Source: Acarospora socialis (lineage: Eukaryota; Ascomycota; Lecanoromycetes; Acarosporales; Acarosporaceae). Taken from it: a stretch of 64,000 bases of DNA. Positions 23,687 through 35,550 of the stretch are shown in pieces. The stretch covers positions 248,001 through 312,000 of the forward strand of contig JAMYGW020000001.1 in NCBI GenBank assembly GCA_025617375.2, written 5' to 3'. The notes under the pieces were generated by a model that was not told the origin of the DNA, searched no databases, and saw only the letters and a program-made list of their open reading frames with translations. Position 1 is the stretch's first letter; each line of letters starts with the position of its first letter. Both the position numbers and the translations under genes were made by a program.

Positions 23687-25086
23687 TTATGTATCGGAAC
23701 TGTGCATGTCATCAACAGCCGTTGACATCCTTCGATTGGAAGAACCGCGCGCTTGTGGTTTGGGCTCGTGGAATCCACTGGGTAAATTGTTCCCGTCATG
23801 TCGAGAAAACGCGATATCACTTGGGAAATTCCCAGGAATTCGAGGCATCTCACCGAAAGGACTGTGGATCTGAAGTGCATCTTGCCAGTGTTGTGTGCCG
23901 TCAGATCGCAGACTGCTCACCAGCGAGGTAATGTTTGTCGGACCTGCTGAAGGTTCACTCCCATCAGGGAAGGATGAAGAAGCGGTCATGTATGACGAGT
24001 CATACCTCGCCTCAGAACTTACTGATGGGTAAGTCTGGCCCGATGTGTCCGAGCTCCGAGAGCATTCATTGTCACTTTGTCTTGATCCACTCGTGAAGTC
24101 ATGGTGCGAAGTGTGGCTTGGTTTGATGGTTTCCGAACTGTCCTCCGTGTCGCTCGTCACGACACTAACGTCTATAAGGCGGTGGTCAGTATTAAAGCAG
24201 TCAAACTAAATCACAAAGCGGTTTGTGACGTTGTTTGTGTGGTGGTGGTATCACGATTAAGAGATGGTGGGAACTTACTCTGTGGCGGCTCGGTTCGAAG
24301 TCGGGTATCGCTGCGAGATGTGCTAGGGCTGACAACTTCTATAGTGCCTCTACCACCTCGGTCATCTCTATGATTGGCCCCTATATCCCTTCGGTCCTGG
24401 GTTACCGCAGAAGACCGACTGCGGGATCTGCTTTGGTGGAGAGTTTCTAGAGAGCCTCTTCCATTTCGGTCATCTCTAAAGTTTCCCCTTCTATCTCGTC
24501 TCTTCTGAATGACTGGTTGCGGAGTAGGTGAAGCTGGTGTAGGCGGAGGGGGCCGTGCGGGCGTGTTGGGATGTCCGCACCGACCTGCACCCCTGGGACG
24601 CGTTACAGTGTCTTGTGCACGCCCTCTGTCAGTTCCACAAATGCTCTCAGTCGACGATGTGATCTCGTTGGTCGGATGTTGTGGCTGGGTAATCTCACCA
24701 CGGCCGCTATTACGGCCAGATCTTAAGACGTGGCCATTGCCTCCTCTGTCATCCATCTCATGTCCGTGCTCGCGGGACCGCTTGTTTCGTCGAGATGAGG
24801 AGTGTGCTTTTGGACGTCTTTCCCTATCTCGTTCACCCCTGTGAACGGGACGGTTTAGATTCCTCTTATACAACCAGTATATCAACCATAGTCCTATGAC
24901 CATCAGCAGCACTCCAGGGATCACAGTCAGTGGGACAATGATGCTTGCTGCAGTAGCTGCTGATTCGCCTCCTGTCTGAGGTACTATAATGGGGATCCAA
25001 TTAGGAGTGTTATTAGGTGGGTTGGGCGGTTCGAAAGGCGCTTGCCGACGAGGCAAAGACTTGTATTGTACAGAAGACGGAGCCAT
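23687..25086 (-). CDS. Orphan single-pass membrane protein, 430 aa
   Basis: Not recognised. Exons 25086-24279 and 24171-23687 (GTAAGT donor, TAG acceptor, phase 1) give 430 aa. The ATG at 25086 is followed by a 45-residue Pro/Asn-rich head without a signal peptide (FEPPNPPNNTP). One hydrophobic helix lies at about residues 46-70 (IIVPLTVIPGVLLMVIGLWLIYWLY). Immediately after it comes a basic KRNLNRPVHR stop-transfer stretch, then a long Arg/Asp/Gly-rich hydrophilic tail with repeated DDRGGRG / DDRNGRGSLE-like units. The second exon is Ser/Thr/Asp-rich. The positive side after the helix suggests N-out, C-in, as in a sensor or anchor protein. First of three tandem genes with this layout. Confidence 0.72.
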
Positions 25087-25686
25087 TCAGCTTTTGAGCC
25101 GGAAGCGGATGAGGGTTGAAAGGCCTTGAGGTTCGTTCTCACAGCTTCGAGTTTGGACGGTGCACTTCAACTTTTCGTGGTAATGAGTAGGAAGCTGTTC
25201 GGATGGTGGAAGAAAGGGAAAAGGAATCGATATCAGCTCAGGCAAACCCATTTTATTTCATTCGCTATCAGTCTGACAACTCAACAAGCGGCATGAGTGT
25301 GCTGGGAATGCAAACATGCCTATGTGGCCTATGGATTCAGGTGATCTGAGAGAAGTATCTAGTTCACTTTTTTTTCAAATTAAACGTGACCTAACAGCTA
25401 GCAAGCTTGATGGACCGAAATTGGAGCAAAAGAGCAATTGCAGCAATCTTACAGAGATCGAGACTCGATCTGTGACGTGGAGTGAAAGACCAATCCTGTG
25501 ACGTCTGAGTACTCCGTGTACTTCTGGCCAACAACTATTCCCGCTTCGAATGCTAATCTCGTGGCACTCTGCAAGATCCCGATCCCGTCTTCTCGAATGA
25601 TTGTACATCTTCCATGGCATATAATCGATCCAATCGTCCTGTACAGTACATGTAGGCTTCCGCCGTAGGAGGTGGTGCAAACCGCC
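25087..25686. other. Intergenic region between two membrane-protein genes
   Basis: About 600 bases, moderately AT-rich near 25360-25450. Nothing coding was identified beyond the terminal exon of the next gene, which starts at 25687. Confidence 0.5.
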
Positions 25687-26880
25687 TTACTCGATGCCCA
25701 ACCGTCTCTTTCCTGCTTTCGACGTAGGAGGCGGAGGATAAGGGTAAACATGTTCCTGCCAGTTGTTTAGCTTTAGAATCGACCAACCCCACAACCAGGT
25801 GCGGTGGAAACAGTAGCATGGCTGTGAACTGAAAACTGGTCAGAATTGATTGCTTACCATATCATCACTGTCGTCGTCGTCGACCAGAGGATTGTGAGGC
25901 GCAGGAGCCTTCTCGACATCTCTAGCTTCCATACGCACCGGAACAACAGACGGTCCAGCTCGATTGACCAGATCACGACCTCTCGCCTCAACACGCGAGC
26001 CCTGATTAGGAGTCGGAGGATGAAGAGGGCGTTGGCCGACCGGCAACATCGCCACCGCACCACCTCTCGCAACCCCTCGCGCCTCACCGACCGGAGCACT
26101 CGCAACCCCTTCTTCGCGCCGCGTTCCCCTCGAAGCTCTCGGATCAGCACTCCTTCTCGAAGCCCTTGGCTCCCCACTCTTCCTCGTCATCGCAGTCGAC
26201 GCTTCCCCCTGCAACGACCGCCTAGCCGCCGGCCCCATCTCAACACCCTCTATCCCTTCAATGCCACCTGGCCCGTCATCTGGCGCCGAAGCCTTCCTCT
26301 TCTTCTTCGACTTCGACCGCTTACCTTTCTTCCCATCGCCTGCGCCACCACCACTCGGCCCATTCTCCATATCGCGCTCCAACCGCTTCCGCTTCCGGCT
26401 CGCCGCACAAACATACCACAGCGCCGCTAACAACCCTAACCCGCATACCACACCGGCGATGACTACACCCGCCTTCTGGCCCGCACTCCACACCACCCAC
26501 CCGGAACTCGGCTGTGGCTGCACGGGATTGACCGGGCCCACAGCGCCAGACGGCGTTGGCGTTGTCGATGTCGAAGTCGATGTCAATGTCGGGGCCGCAG
26601 GTGGCGCCTGCACGATGGTGGCAGTCGAGATCGTCTGGCCGGACGGATTGACGATAACGCCGTCGACCTGAGTGATGACCAGGATGGGCAGGCCGTTGGG
26701 GAATTGTTTTGAGTTTGGGTCCGTTGGGGATGGTAAGGTGGTGTAAGAGAGGGGCTGCGACCTAGTGAGGGTCGGGAAGGCGAAGAAGAGGACTTGGCTT
26801 ACTGTGCCGGTCGCGGTGGTCGTGAAGGTCGTTGTTTGCGTGGCGCCGTAGATGGTGGAGTTGAGTGATTGCGTGGCCAT
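25687..26880 (-). CDS. Orphan single-pass membrane protein with Ser/Thr-rich ectodomain, 363 aa
   Basis: Not recognised. The main exon is 26880-25858; I add a 69-base last exon, 25755-25687, joined by a GTAAGC donor and CAG acceptor in phase 0, giving 363 aa that end in YPYPPPPTSKAGKRRLGIE. Without splicing the frame stops at 25840, after only five more residues. The ATG at 26880 (MATQSLNST) has no cleavable signal peptide. About 130 Thr/Ser/Pro-rich residues come first, with one NST sequon, then one hydrophobic helix (AGVVIAGVVCGLGLLAALWYVCAA). A strongly basic stretch RKRKRLERD follows, then KGKRSKSKKKRK and a polar tail with Arg/Ala repeats. This resembles fungal surface-sensor architecture but lacks a WSC or Mid2 signature. 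Confidence 0.7.
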
Positions 26881-27413
26881 TGCTGCTGTGTTGGTGCTTA
26901 TTTTCTTGATTTGAGAGCGGCAAGGTTGAGAAGATTGTCGGTTGAATACAAGATGTCCAGAATAGATGTCAGCCCACGACAATTGATGCACTTGATCACT
27001 GCGTTTGCGGCGTGACGGTATGAAAGAGAGCGTGTGTGGGTTGTCAAGAAGTGAGGTTGACGCGAGCTGGTAACATTAACTGACAGCATTCACTCAGTCA
27101 CACTCACGTGTTTCGCACCAGATTCACGTATGAAGACACCCCACGAAAATCCAAATCGTCTGGAAGCCGCCCGTTCCATTTGTCTGGGTCGTAGTCACTG
27201 ACCCTAACGAGGCCGAAGCCCAGCGGAAGACCCCCAAACCAACACCAAACTGAAAAAAGCGGAAAGAAAAGGCACCACGACCACCACACCCAGAGCCAGC
27301 CACCGCCGCACCGATAACTACGGCATTCCCCCCTGCACCCCCTGTCCTCCCCTGCCCTTCACTCAGCTCCCTCCCTCCCCCATCCCCCCACCAGCCCAGC
27401 GTCCTCCCCACCT
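26881..27413. other. Intergenic region
   Basis: No gene is supported. The C-rich stretch about 27230-27413 produces overlapping low-complexity frames on both strands that I regard as chance. Confidence 0.5.
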
Positions 27414-27647
27414 TCAAACCGCCGCAGCGGCCGCCTGAGCTGCCTCAGCCGCCGGAGCTGCCGAAGCGGGAGCACCCGGGGCCAGGTCCGCCAAGGCGAC
27501 CGCCGGAGGAGCGGCGGCGGCAGGGCGAGGGACCCGGCCCAGCCTGATCCATGCCGTGGCCGCGTAGGCGTTCACGGCCATGGTAACGAGGAGGAAGACG
27601 GCGATGATGCCGAGGACCGCCAAGATTGTGGCGACTCCGCCGTCCAT
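27414..27647 (-). CDS. Small single-pass membrane protein, 77 aa
   Basis: A short frame from the ATG at 27647. Residues about 6-30 form one hydrophobic helix (ATILAVLGIIAVFLLVTMAVN), then a WIRLGRVPRP positive stretch and an Ala/Pro-rich tail ending in an Ala run. The start was chosen because upstream codons in the frame look like leader. It has the same order of parts as its two upstream neighbours in miniature: short head, one helix, basic stop, low-complexity tail. It may be a real small gene or a chance Ala-rich frame; the well-formed helix next to a basic flank favours a gene. Confidence 0.5.
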   Translation of the reverse strand: MDGGVATILAVLGIIAVFLLVTMAVNAYAATAWIRLGRVPRPAAAAPPAVALADLAPGAPASAAPAAEAAQAAAAAV

Positions 27648-28151
27648 TGTTGTGGTGCTGCTGAGGGGAGGTAGGTTAGTCAGGAGTTCTTTTGTTGTGG
27701 ATGAGAAGGCCTTACGTGGTTGTTGAGGAGGGTTTCTGGTATGGTAAGTGTGCTGAGGGTCGTCGTGAGTGAGGATTTGCACGTGTTTGTCTGGAGGGGT
27801 TAGTGAGTGCATCCGGAGTTCAGCATGGTTTGACCTACTCTTGATGGTTGTGTGGAGTTGCTTGATGATTCGATAATTCGTGGTGGAGGAGAGAAAGTGA
27901 GAACTTTTCGTTGCCGTTTGTTGTGGCCTCGACGACTAATCGCAGCGACGACTAAGCGCCGAGATGATCACGGTGGACCATTACTTGACGTGAGTATCTG
28001 CTTGAAGACATCATATAAGTCTTGCACGCAATTCTGGATGATGATTCACTTGTCAATGACTATCTTAACTTACTCGATCAGCCCAACAGACCTCGAGCCC
28101 TAAGTACTCCCTATCGAGATTGGGCGAGAAATCTCGACAGACAGTGCCAAG
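27648..28151. other. Intergenic region downstream of TRM732
   Basis: Upstream side of the 77-aa frame and 3' flank of the TRM732 gene. No gene is visible. Confidence 0.5.
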
Positions 28152-31100
28152 TTATTTCACTTCATCACCTGTTAACGCGTACTGATGCGACCCTCCCAGA
28201 ATCAGTCCAATACTATCAATCCACATCTCATGTAACAAGCTCTTCCGCCCAGCATCTCTGAGCTTCTCCAAGCGTTCCAAAACACAGATGTCAGCGACAG
28301 CAACGACGCCTGCCGCACTCCAATGCTGAACGACGCCAGCCCCCAATATAACTTGCATGCCTAGTGTGAAGACTTCTGGCTTCGAAGTCCAGCCAAGCGG
28401 CCCATCAACTTCGCTTTTCACAGTTTCTGTGAGGGCATCGAGACCTCTAGCAACCCAGTCCGAAAATTCTGCGGCAAGTCTCTCATCACAAGCCGACTTA
28501 GAAAGCTGTTTAAGGATTCTCGACCAGGTCTCGGCTTCCTTCACTTCGTCGATGAAGAGGTTCTGTTTCTCTTCAATGAACAGTGAAATATCTTCTTTTC
28601 TCGCCGAGGCGAGCAGATCATGAACCGGAGTGAGCGATATGGCTGTTGCAGATTTATTACTTTGCATGGATTCAACCTCCTCAATTTGACCTGTAAGTCG
28701 AAATATTGCTTGGATAAAGAGCTCCGGTGACCCAGAGTAGTTTTGCGCCAGAAACATTGAAAACCGGTAACTGGCAGCGGGAGGCAAAAGAGATTGTGAA
28801 GTGAACGCTGTTGAAGTCGGTGAGAGTATCCAGGAGACTATATCAGCCCCTATATCTCGAATCTCCTCATCGTCATCGTTCAGAGTGTCGTACAGAGCCA
28901 GATACACTGTGAGAAATGCGCTACTTGTGTTTGGAGACCCAGCTTCTGGGCGGAGTATGCGTCTAAATGCGTTTATCGAACGGACAGCGGCATAGCGTGC
29001 CGAGAAATCCTACTTAATATCAGTTCACACTAATGAACCGCAGGCACTCTGGTCAACGTACACTCCTGGAATTCCCAGCGATACGAAGCATGCGGCTCCA
29101 ATTTGCAATTTTGACCTCCACTTCCTGCGATATGGGAAGTTTATTGCAGCAGATTGCGAAGAGGTTATACCCACGCATCCTGAGACCAAGATTCACAGCG
29201 CTTGGCTCAGTGGTTGTAGCCTTGGGAGTCCATTCAACCAAGGATCTCAATGCGCGTTCGGATGGTCCGGTGTCCTCGCTGAGTGATTCTGGCTCTTGGA
29301 CAGTTTCCGCGTTGTCGAGTATGCACAAATATGCTTCAGTAGCAACTGCTCTGACTTTAGCATAGACGCTATTTTGCAAGATGTCATAGAGAAACGTCAA
29401 GTCTTGGGATATGTAACTCAGAGAGAGGATGGGAAAAGGTAATGATTTCAGCACGGCACATGCTGTGTCTGGATCGGTATCTGACAGCCGCCGTAAAAGT
29501 TCCTTCAAGTGGCTGTGCATGGATTGCGCAGCATATTGTAGAGTGAGATGCAAAGCTACAGATCGTCTCAATAGAGACTCCGCATACTCGAAGGACCGCT
29601 GGTCCACAAGTGGGACTTGCCTCTGTAAACGATTGGATAGGCTTTCCATCTGCTGGCAGAAGGTCCCTGCTGGACTTGAAGTGTTTACCGCAAGAATTAC
29701 CGCCCCTATGGTAGTATGTCAGTCTACGGCAGCAAGTAGATTCGTACCACTAACCAAACGTTTGGCGGTTCCGAGTTAAGAGAGCTCTGGATATGACAAG
29801 GTTCAAAATATCAACATATGCGGCCACCACGAATGGACACCTGTGATGGACAAGAACGGTGTCGAGGGGTGACAAGATAGACATGATTGATGTGAGATCC
29901 GCTACGCATTGTCAGCCATGTGCCATAATCCAAAAACGACCTGCACACCTTGCCAATTCCTTCCCTCATATCGGAAGTGCATTTCCACCAAGAACTTCAT
30001 AGTCAATAAGACACCGTGCCATCTATTGCTAGTTCGACGGTATGGTCTCAGTAACTCGGCAAGAATACTGATATGTTGCCCTTCTGATGCGAGAGAACAA
30101 AACGTCCTAGCCGCGAGCTCCCTAACGTTCCAAATCTTACTGCCCAAATGTATGAAAACCAACCGGTCAATGATTGTACATTCCTTGGCAGGCTGACCAG
30201 CGCGGCGCAAGATGTCCAGAGCTGGAAATACAAGCTCTGCCGGTACAGATGAAGACAGATCGATGTTGGGTTGTTGTGGGAAGGCATCCACTAGCAAATG
30301 GCTCCCCAACAGTCTGACCAAGAGTGGGGGCAAGGTAGGGTACTTATCGTACGGAAGTCTGAACGATTTTGATTGCTTCGGAGACTCGTTTCCATTCGGT
30401 CGATCATTTGTACCGAAAAGCCTATCGATTAGGGCTCTGAAGAGCATAAGACCACAATTCTGAATTGCCCATCTATAAGGTAGATTAGATTTTTACTCGT
30501 TCACAGACGATAAAGAGACACTAACATCTTTGACTCCAAACAAAGCGCCGCGACGTCCAAGCCTTCTGATAAATGGACCTCCGAATAGGGCCCAAGTTTG
30601 GTGTTGGTATATATATCCTTCATACAGTTCAAAGCGTGGACTTGAGGGAGGTCTAACTCCTCGTACCCGTTCCGAGCCTCTACCGGACGCATGGCAATCT
30701 CTCGCAAATCGAACAAGGTCTTTTGCATCATGTCTTGCGGACGAGCTGCCAGTATTCCGACTACTAGCGCAGGTATTCCGGCAGACCGCCGAGTAACCTT
30801 TGAGCCTCTATTTTGAATGCATACTAACATTTCCTATTGTGCATCATGAGCCATCTCTCTGTCCGTTATCGCGATGACTTACCTTGTACCAAGTTTCCAG
30901 CAAACTGCGAACGTCGATCTCGTTCGATTGAGCGCAACGCATACAACAGGCAGCAAAGGTTTGAGAGACTGTAGAGAAGGCACCTCGATGACGAAGTTCG
31001 GCGAGTTGAGTGAAGCTGAGCCGGCCCATCCTAGAAAGATCTTCGTACCGTAGGCCTGCAGTAGACCCATCCTGACTGTATGACTTATTGACGAGCATGG

Positions 31101-33833
31101 CGTGGAGTAGAGAGCTGGTATAAGCCGGATAAGCTTGGTGTACAGCTCCGCTACGATCTCCATCTCACCTGGCTTCTTTCAGAGCTCGCCACGAATAGGA
31201 GAGGGTGTCCTTCTCCCCTATATTCAGATCATCGGTTTCTTCGGCAGTATGGCCTTCGGGAGAATCGGTGCAGAGCATTTCTCGAACAGATTCCCAGACA
31301 TTGTCACAACACCCCAGCATGCGTTGATGTAGCGCTTTCCAGTAATTTGCGTCCGGAACACTACCTGTATATTGACGTGGTCCACTAATAATGTACCTAT
31401 AGACTGTCAGATTCAAATACCAGAGTACATATCAATACAGAATTGTCAGTGTCGAGGTTGTGATACCTCAGAGCCGCAAGATGCCCATGAATAGGCGCGC
31501 TGGCGACTGCAAGCCGCAGGTTGCTCTTAGCAAGTAGCAGTTCATCCTCTAAAGCAGTCAAAATGTGAGATATGACGCCGAACATAGACGACCACCAAAC
31601 ATTTCCTGATTGAGCTCCCGAGGATAATTCACTGGTACGTAGGACGCAAACTTCGTGTAAGATCTCATAGAGCCTGGCAACACCATCTGCGTGGTCTGCT
31701 CGACCAGTACCATGCAAGGTCTTCTGAGCTCGAGAGAGGACTATCATAAGGTCTGAACGTCCATCTTCGTGACCTTGGCTAAAACCTTCAGCAGCCTCCC
31801 CGCTACGAGAGCAATCTGTTACCGAGAGCTCTATAAGGGTTCGCGAAAGACGGCTCCTTAGCCCATACTGTCCATGGCCTAGAGCCACCGGACCGCTCAT
31901 TTTGATAACCAGTACTGCGGCCTCGCGAACATCATCGAACGAGTCCAGAGAAAGATCAAACAACAGGCGAAGCAGAAGGGGTTGGAAGACGGAAACGTTA
32001 ACGGACCATTTGCCGTCCGCTTGCGCGTTTCTGGTGAGGTAGTCCTGAGGTACTCTATCATCCAGACCCGATTGCAAAAAAATAGTCACAGTTTTAAGCG
32101 CCGTAATGTGTCTTTGATATGATGCTGTGGGACGCAGTTCTGATACTAGAAACCTAATATACCAGTTCAGAAAAGCCAGATGCTGGTTCACCACATACTC
32201 CGAAGGTTTGTTAAATTCCGAGTTTTCTTTCTTGCTACCGACCTCAGAAGTCTCGATGTTGCCAGATGGATTCTCAACGCACTGTCTCTGAAGAGCTCTG
32301 CTCAATTGAGCTATAGCTCCTCTCAGCCTTTCAACAATGGTTCTGACAAGGGCTATATAATCGCCGCGAACTCCAGTGTCGGTTTCAGCATGAAAATACG
32401 GCAACATCTCCGTTAAGATTGAGAGTACGGATGGTGTATACGGCTTTGTTGCTGTCTTGGACACAACTAGAAACTGCAGGCTTGCAAGCCGTACCGCCGT
32501 AGACTTGTGAGCAAGAAGGCCGGCACACATTTTGAGCGGAACAAGAATAACATCATCATCTTCCAACCTGTTGTTCGGAGCGTCCTGATCTACCTGCGGT
32601 TAGCAAACGCGGATGGGTAATCTCACCTGCGCCGAATAAAGGCACTGACTTACCGGTTAGTCGCACTAAATCCAGATCCTGAGCTACTTGTAAGCTAGAC
32701 AACAACAGAAGAATTTCAGAATAGCGATCTGTAGAGACCTTGCCAGACAGACATTGTTCAGGTTGCAGACTTTCAATGAAATCGTGCAGATCCTTGGGGC
32801 TTAACATGAAAAGTTCAGGCAGGACATGATGCTTTAGAGCCTCGAGAGTCTCTGGCTTTCTCTCCAAGTTTTCCTTCAACGGAGCTACCCATAACGGAAG
32901 CTTCGTAACTGGGTGATAGAAATTGATTTCCTTTGAGCTATGCTTTCGAAGGAGTTTGAAGAACGTTGAGATTAGCTGGGAAGCAGCCGTTTCAACACCG
33001 GGGTGAGATACCCAAACCAGTAGGACTGAGAGAAAGGTCTCCATTACATCCTCAGAGGAGAGTCCTAATCCTGGCGCTGGCAAGTTCAAATCACTGGACC
33101 TGGCTGCAGCCCCTCCATTTTCCGTTACTTGGGTAGTCAAAGCTTCAACCGGAGGAGAACCAACATCAAGGGCGAGTCTTTGCAGAGAAACCAACACGTC
33201 CTGAACTGAGAATTTTTCTTTACTGACAAAGTACGCCAATCCTTGTAGGGCGGGTTTCAGCCTCGATGTATAGTCAGGGCCACAGATCCAGAAGAGGAAT
33301 GTTTCGAGGACGTCCCTCCCCAGTACTTGAGCCTCCTCCATGCTGGGCCACGTACTGAGACTAGTGGCCAAGGTCACCAGAAGCTGCTTCATAGGTTTAG
33401 GCTTTGAGTCTCCGTATCTGTCCATGTAGACGTCGAAATACGCTCGCCAGATGTCGACTGAAAGAATGAAAGAACGCATCTCGGATAATGGCGATACAAA
33501 AGCTTGATCCAGAAAAGCAGATAGCACGTTACAGGCTGCTGCTCGGTGGGAAACCGTTATGCCCACAGCATGTGCCGTTTTGAGAACATTCAGTACCAAG
33601 GTTTTCTTCTCACTACAACAGGATTAGTGGCATCCTGGACTGCAAAATACCTGGCTTACTTGCTCTGCATTGTATCTTCCAACTGGGTCTGTTGACTCAT
33701 ACAAGAGATGGGCAGTTTTTCCGATTATACGGAGGTGCTCTTCTCGGTACAACCATTCTAGGCGATCTTTAGACCTGTCGACGATTATATGTTCTCCAAA
33801 GTCAATGGTATTTGGAGCGTCTCTAAGCTCCAT
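28152..33833 (-). CDS. TRM732: THADA/TRM732-like tRNA 2'-O-methylation cofactor (DUF2428)
   Basis: Large HEAT/armadillo-type scaffold. In yeast, Trm732 partners the methyltransferase Trm7 for 2'-O-methylation of position 32 in the tRNA anticodon loop. Ten exons: 33833-33660, 33608-32654, 32589-31467, 31396-31169, 31114-30883, 30833-30526, 30472-29949, 29901-29755, 29705-29062 and 29009-28152; every join keeps phase, giving 1730 aa. DUF2428 is recognisable from FTQLAELRHRGAFSTV through VTRRSAGIPALVVGIL, PQVHALNCMKDIYTNTKLG and IWAIQNCGLMLFRALIDRLFG, which only reads correctly after splicing. The first join needs a less usual GAG acceptor, so the N-terminal ~58 residues are less certain. The gene diverges from TIM23 with under 300 bases between starts. 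Confidence 0.9.
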
Positions 33834-34126
33834 CCTTCGTGTTGCACAATTAGTACAAAAACAAAGCGGAACTTATCGTTCGAGATATCGAGAGTCCCTA
33901 GGTCTTGAATGATGATATGCTCGTGGGTTGAACTTTGTAATGAAGTACGAAATACCACCGAGTGAGGTTACCAGGACTGTCGGTCCAAAGTTTCGCCGCA
34001 GCCGTGGCGTATGCCAAAACTTTCTAGATTAGCCTCCTCGAGTTGAGATCACCATCTGTCAGAAGCTGCTTTTCGCCGGGTGCGATCGAATCGTGTGGAT
34101 CTTTACCACAATCTCCACGTACCAAC
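33834..34126. promoter_or_regulatory. Divergent promoter, TRM732 / TIM23
   Basis: The 293 bases between the two start codons must serve both genes. No clear TATA box or named factor site is recognisable. Confidence 0.45.
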
Positions 34127-34795
34127 ATGTCTATTTGGGACTCTCTGACCGGGCGGAAGTCCTCCTCCTCCACCTCTTCCTCCTCGTTATCATCATCCTC
34201 ATCTACCCTCCTCCAAGACCCAGCCGGCCCCTTCCAACCCACGCCCTTCGACCCATCCTCCGCCCAAGACGTCTCGTCCTTCCTCACCGGCCCCTCTCTC
34301 CCGGACCCCTCCCAACTGCACCCCCTCGCCGGCCTGAACCAAGACACGCTCGACTACCTCTCGCTCGAAGAATCTGCGCTCTCCGACCTACCCGGGTCGC
34401 GCTCCGCCTTACCATCCCGCGGCTGGTCCGACGACCTCTGCTACGGCACGGGCGTCACCTACCTCACGGCGCTGACGATGGGCGGGACGTGGGGGCTAAT
34501 AGAAGGGCTAAATCGGTCACCCGCGTCGGCGCCACCGAAGCTGCGGCTGAATTCCGTGCTGAATTCGATTACGAGGAGAGGACCGTTCTTGGGGAACTCG
34601 GCGGGGGTGATTGCGATGGTTTATAATGGGATCAACTCGACGATAGGGTATTATAGAGGGAAACATGACTCGGCGAATAGTGTGGTGGCGGGGGCGTTGA
34701 GTGGGATGCTGTTCAAGAGCACGAGGGGCGTAAGGCCGATGATGATATCGGGGGGGTTGGTGGCGGGCGCTGCGGGGGCTTGGGCTGTAGGTTGA
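34127..34795 (+). CDS. TIM23: Mitochondrial import inner membrane translocase subunit Tim23
   Basis: Channel-forming core of the TIM23 complex, which moves presequence-bearing proteins across or into the mitochondrial inner membrane. Single exon, 222 aa from the ATG at 34127 (MSIWDSLTGRK); a longer frame from 34043 is not favoured. The first ~100 residues are the Ser-rich intermembrane-space domain with a PLAGLNQDTLDYLSLEE segment, the presequence/Tim50-contacting part in relatives. The Tim17/22/23 domain follows with four helices: CYGTGVTYLTALTMGGTWG, RGPFLGNSAGVIAMVYNG, the DSANSVVAGALSGMLFKS segment, and MMISGGLVAGAAGAWAVG. Gly-rich GxxxG packing motifs are present. Length matches the family. 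Confidence 0.95.
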   Translation: MSIWDSLTGRKSSSSTSSSSLSSSSSTLLQDPAGPFQPTPFDPSSAQDVSSFLTGPSLPDPSQLHPLAGLNQDTLDYLSLEESALSDLPGSRSALPSRGWSDDLCYGTGVTYLTALTMGGTWGLIEGLNRSPASAPPKLRLNSVLNSITRRGPFLGNSAGVIAMVYNGINSTIGYYRGKHDSANSVVAGALSGMLFKSTRGVRPMMISGGLVAGAAGAWAVG

Positions 34796-35550
34796 TTCCG
34801 CACGACGAATGAAGTGCTTGAGTTGTCCGTGACAGCTGGCTAACCCTGGGGCATGACAGATTACGAGAAAGGCAGTCTTCTAGATTGAGATCTATCGATG
34901 CGCAACTCACCACACTATGACCCTCCGTGATACTATCAGCTACAAGATGGGAAAAGGCAATGCAGATAGATGTCACGATATGGATTCTGAATATGGCGTC
35001 TGTTACACATTCCCTGTTACTATCGAAGAGAGCGTTGATTGCATATGGCGTCTATCTCTCCAAGGTCGACAACCTCGCTCTCCCCTTGGTATTGTACGGT
35101 TGCTCCAGGAAAGGTGCCCTTGTATACATAGAAATTTTCGGCTTCAAGTTTACAGACCATAATTCGGGACCATGAGTCAGCGTTTATGCTGCAATCTACG
35201 CATACCTTTTCGTTGCAGTTGCGATTGTGGGACGAGTGTAGTTGCTAATTCAGTATTGAACGATATGAAGCACAATATGAAGCTGGTGGTACTCGTCACC
35301 TTCAACCCGAGTTTGTAATGTGCTGCTTAGTCGCACCGGCGATGTCTGAACCTCGTTATTACACGTATCCATTCCCGTAACACATGACGGTTGGTGAACT
35401 CTATGACAACATTTGAACTCCGTAACACGTCTCCCGCGATCCACGCGCGTTTCTGACTTTCCTTCGAATCATAACAATCCACCCTGTGTTCGGCAGCACC
35501 GGGTTTCCCTCAGATCCAATACTGTTTTCTTTGCCGTGCCTCCGAGCATC
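34796..35550. other. Intergenic region
   Basis: No gene is supported. Small frames near 34917-35175 have no motif. The last part is presumably the promoter of the next gene. Confidence 0.5.

Noticed and set aside
23406-23931. Plus-strand frames of 124-155 codons
   Set aside because: They overlap the second exon of the 430-aa membrane protein antisense. The hydrophobic translation at their start is in AT-rich spacer and has no family features.
25846-26671. Plus-strand Arg- and Pro-rich frames
   Set aside because: Antisense of the 363-aa membrane protein gene; composition is explained by the codon bias of that gene.
34093-34626. 177-codon plus-strand frame overlapping TIM23
   Set aside because: Out of frame with TIM23, Arg/Pro/Leu-rich with no motif. 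TIM23 frame has the family match.
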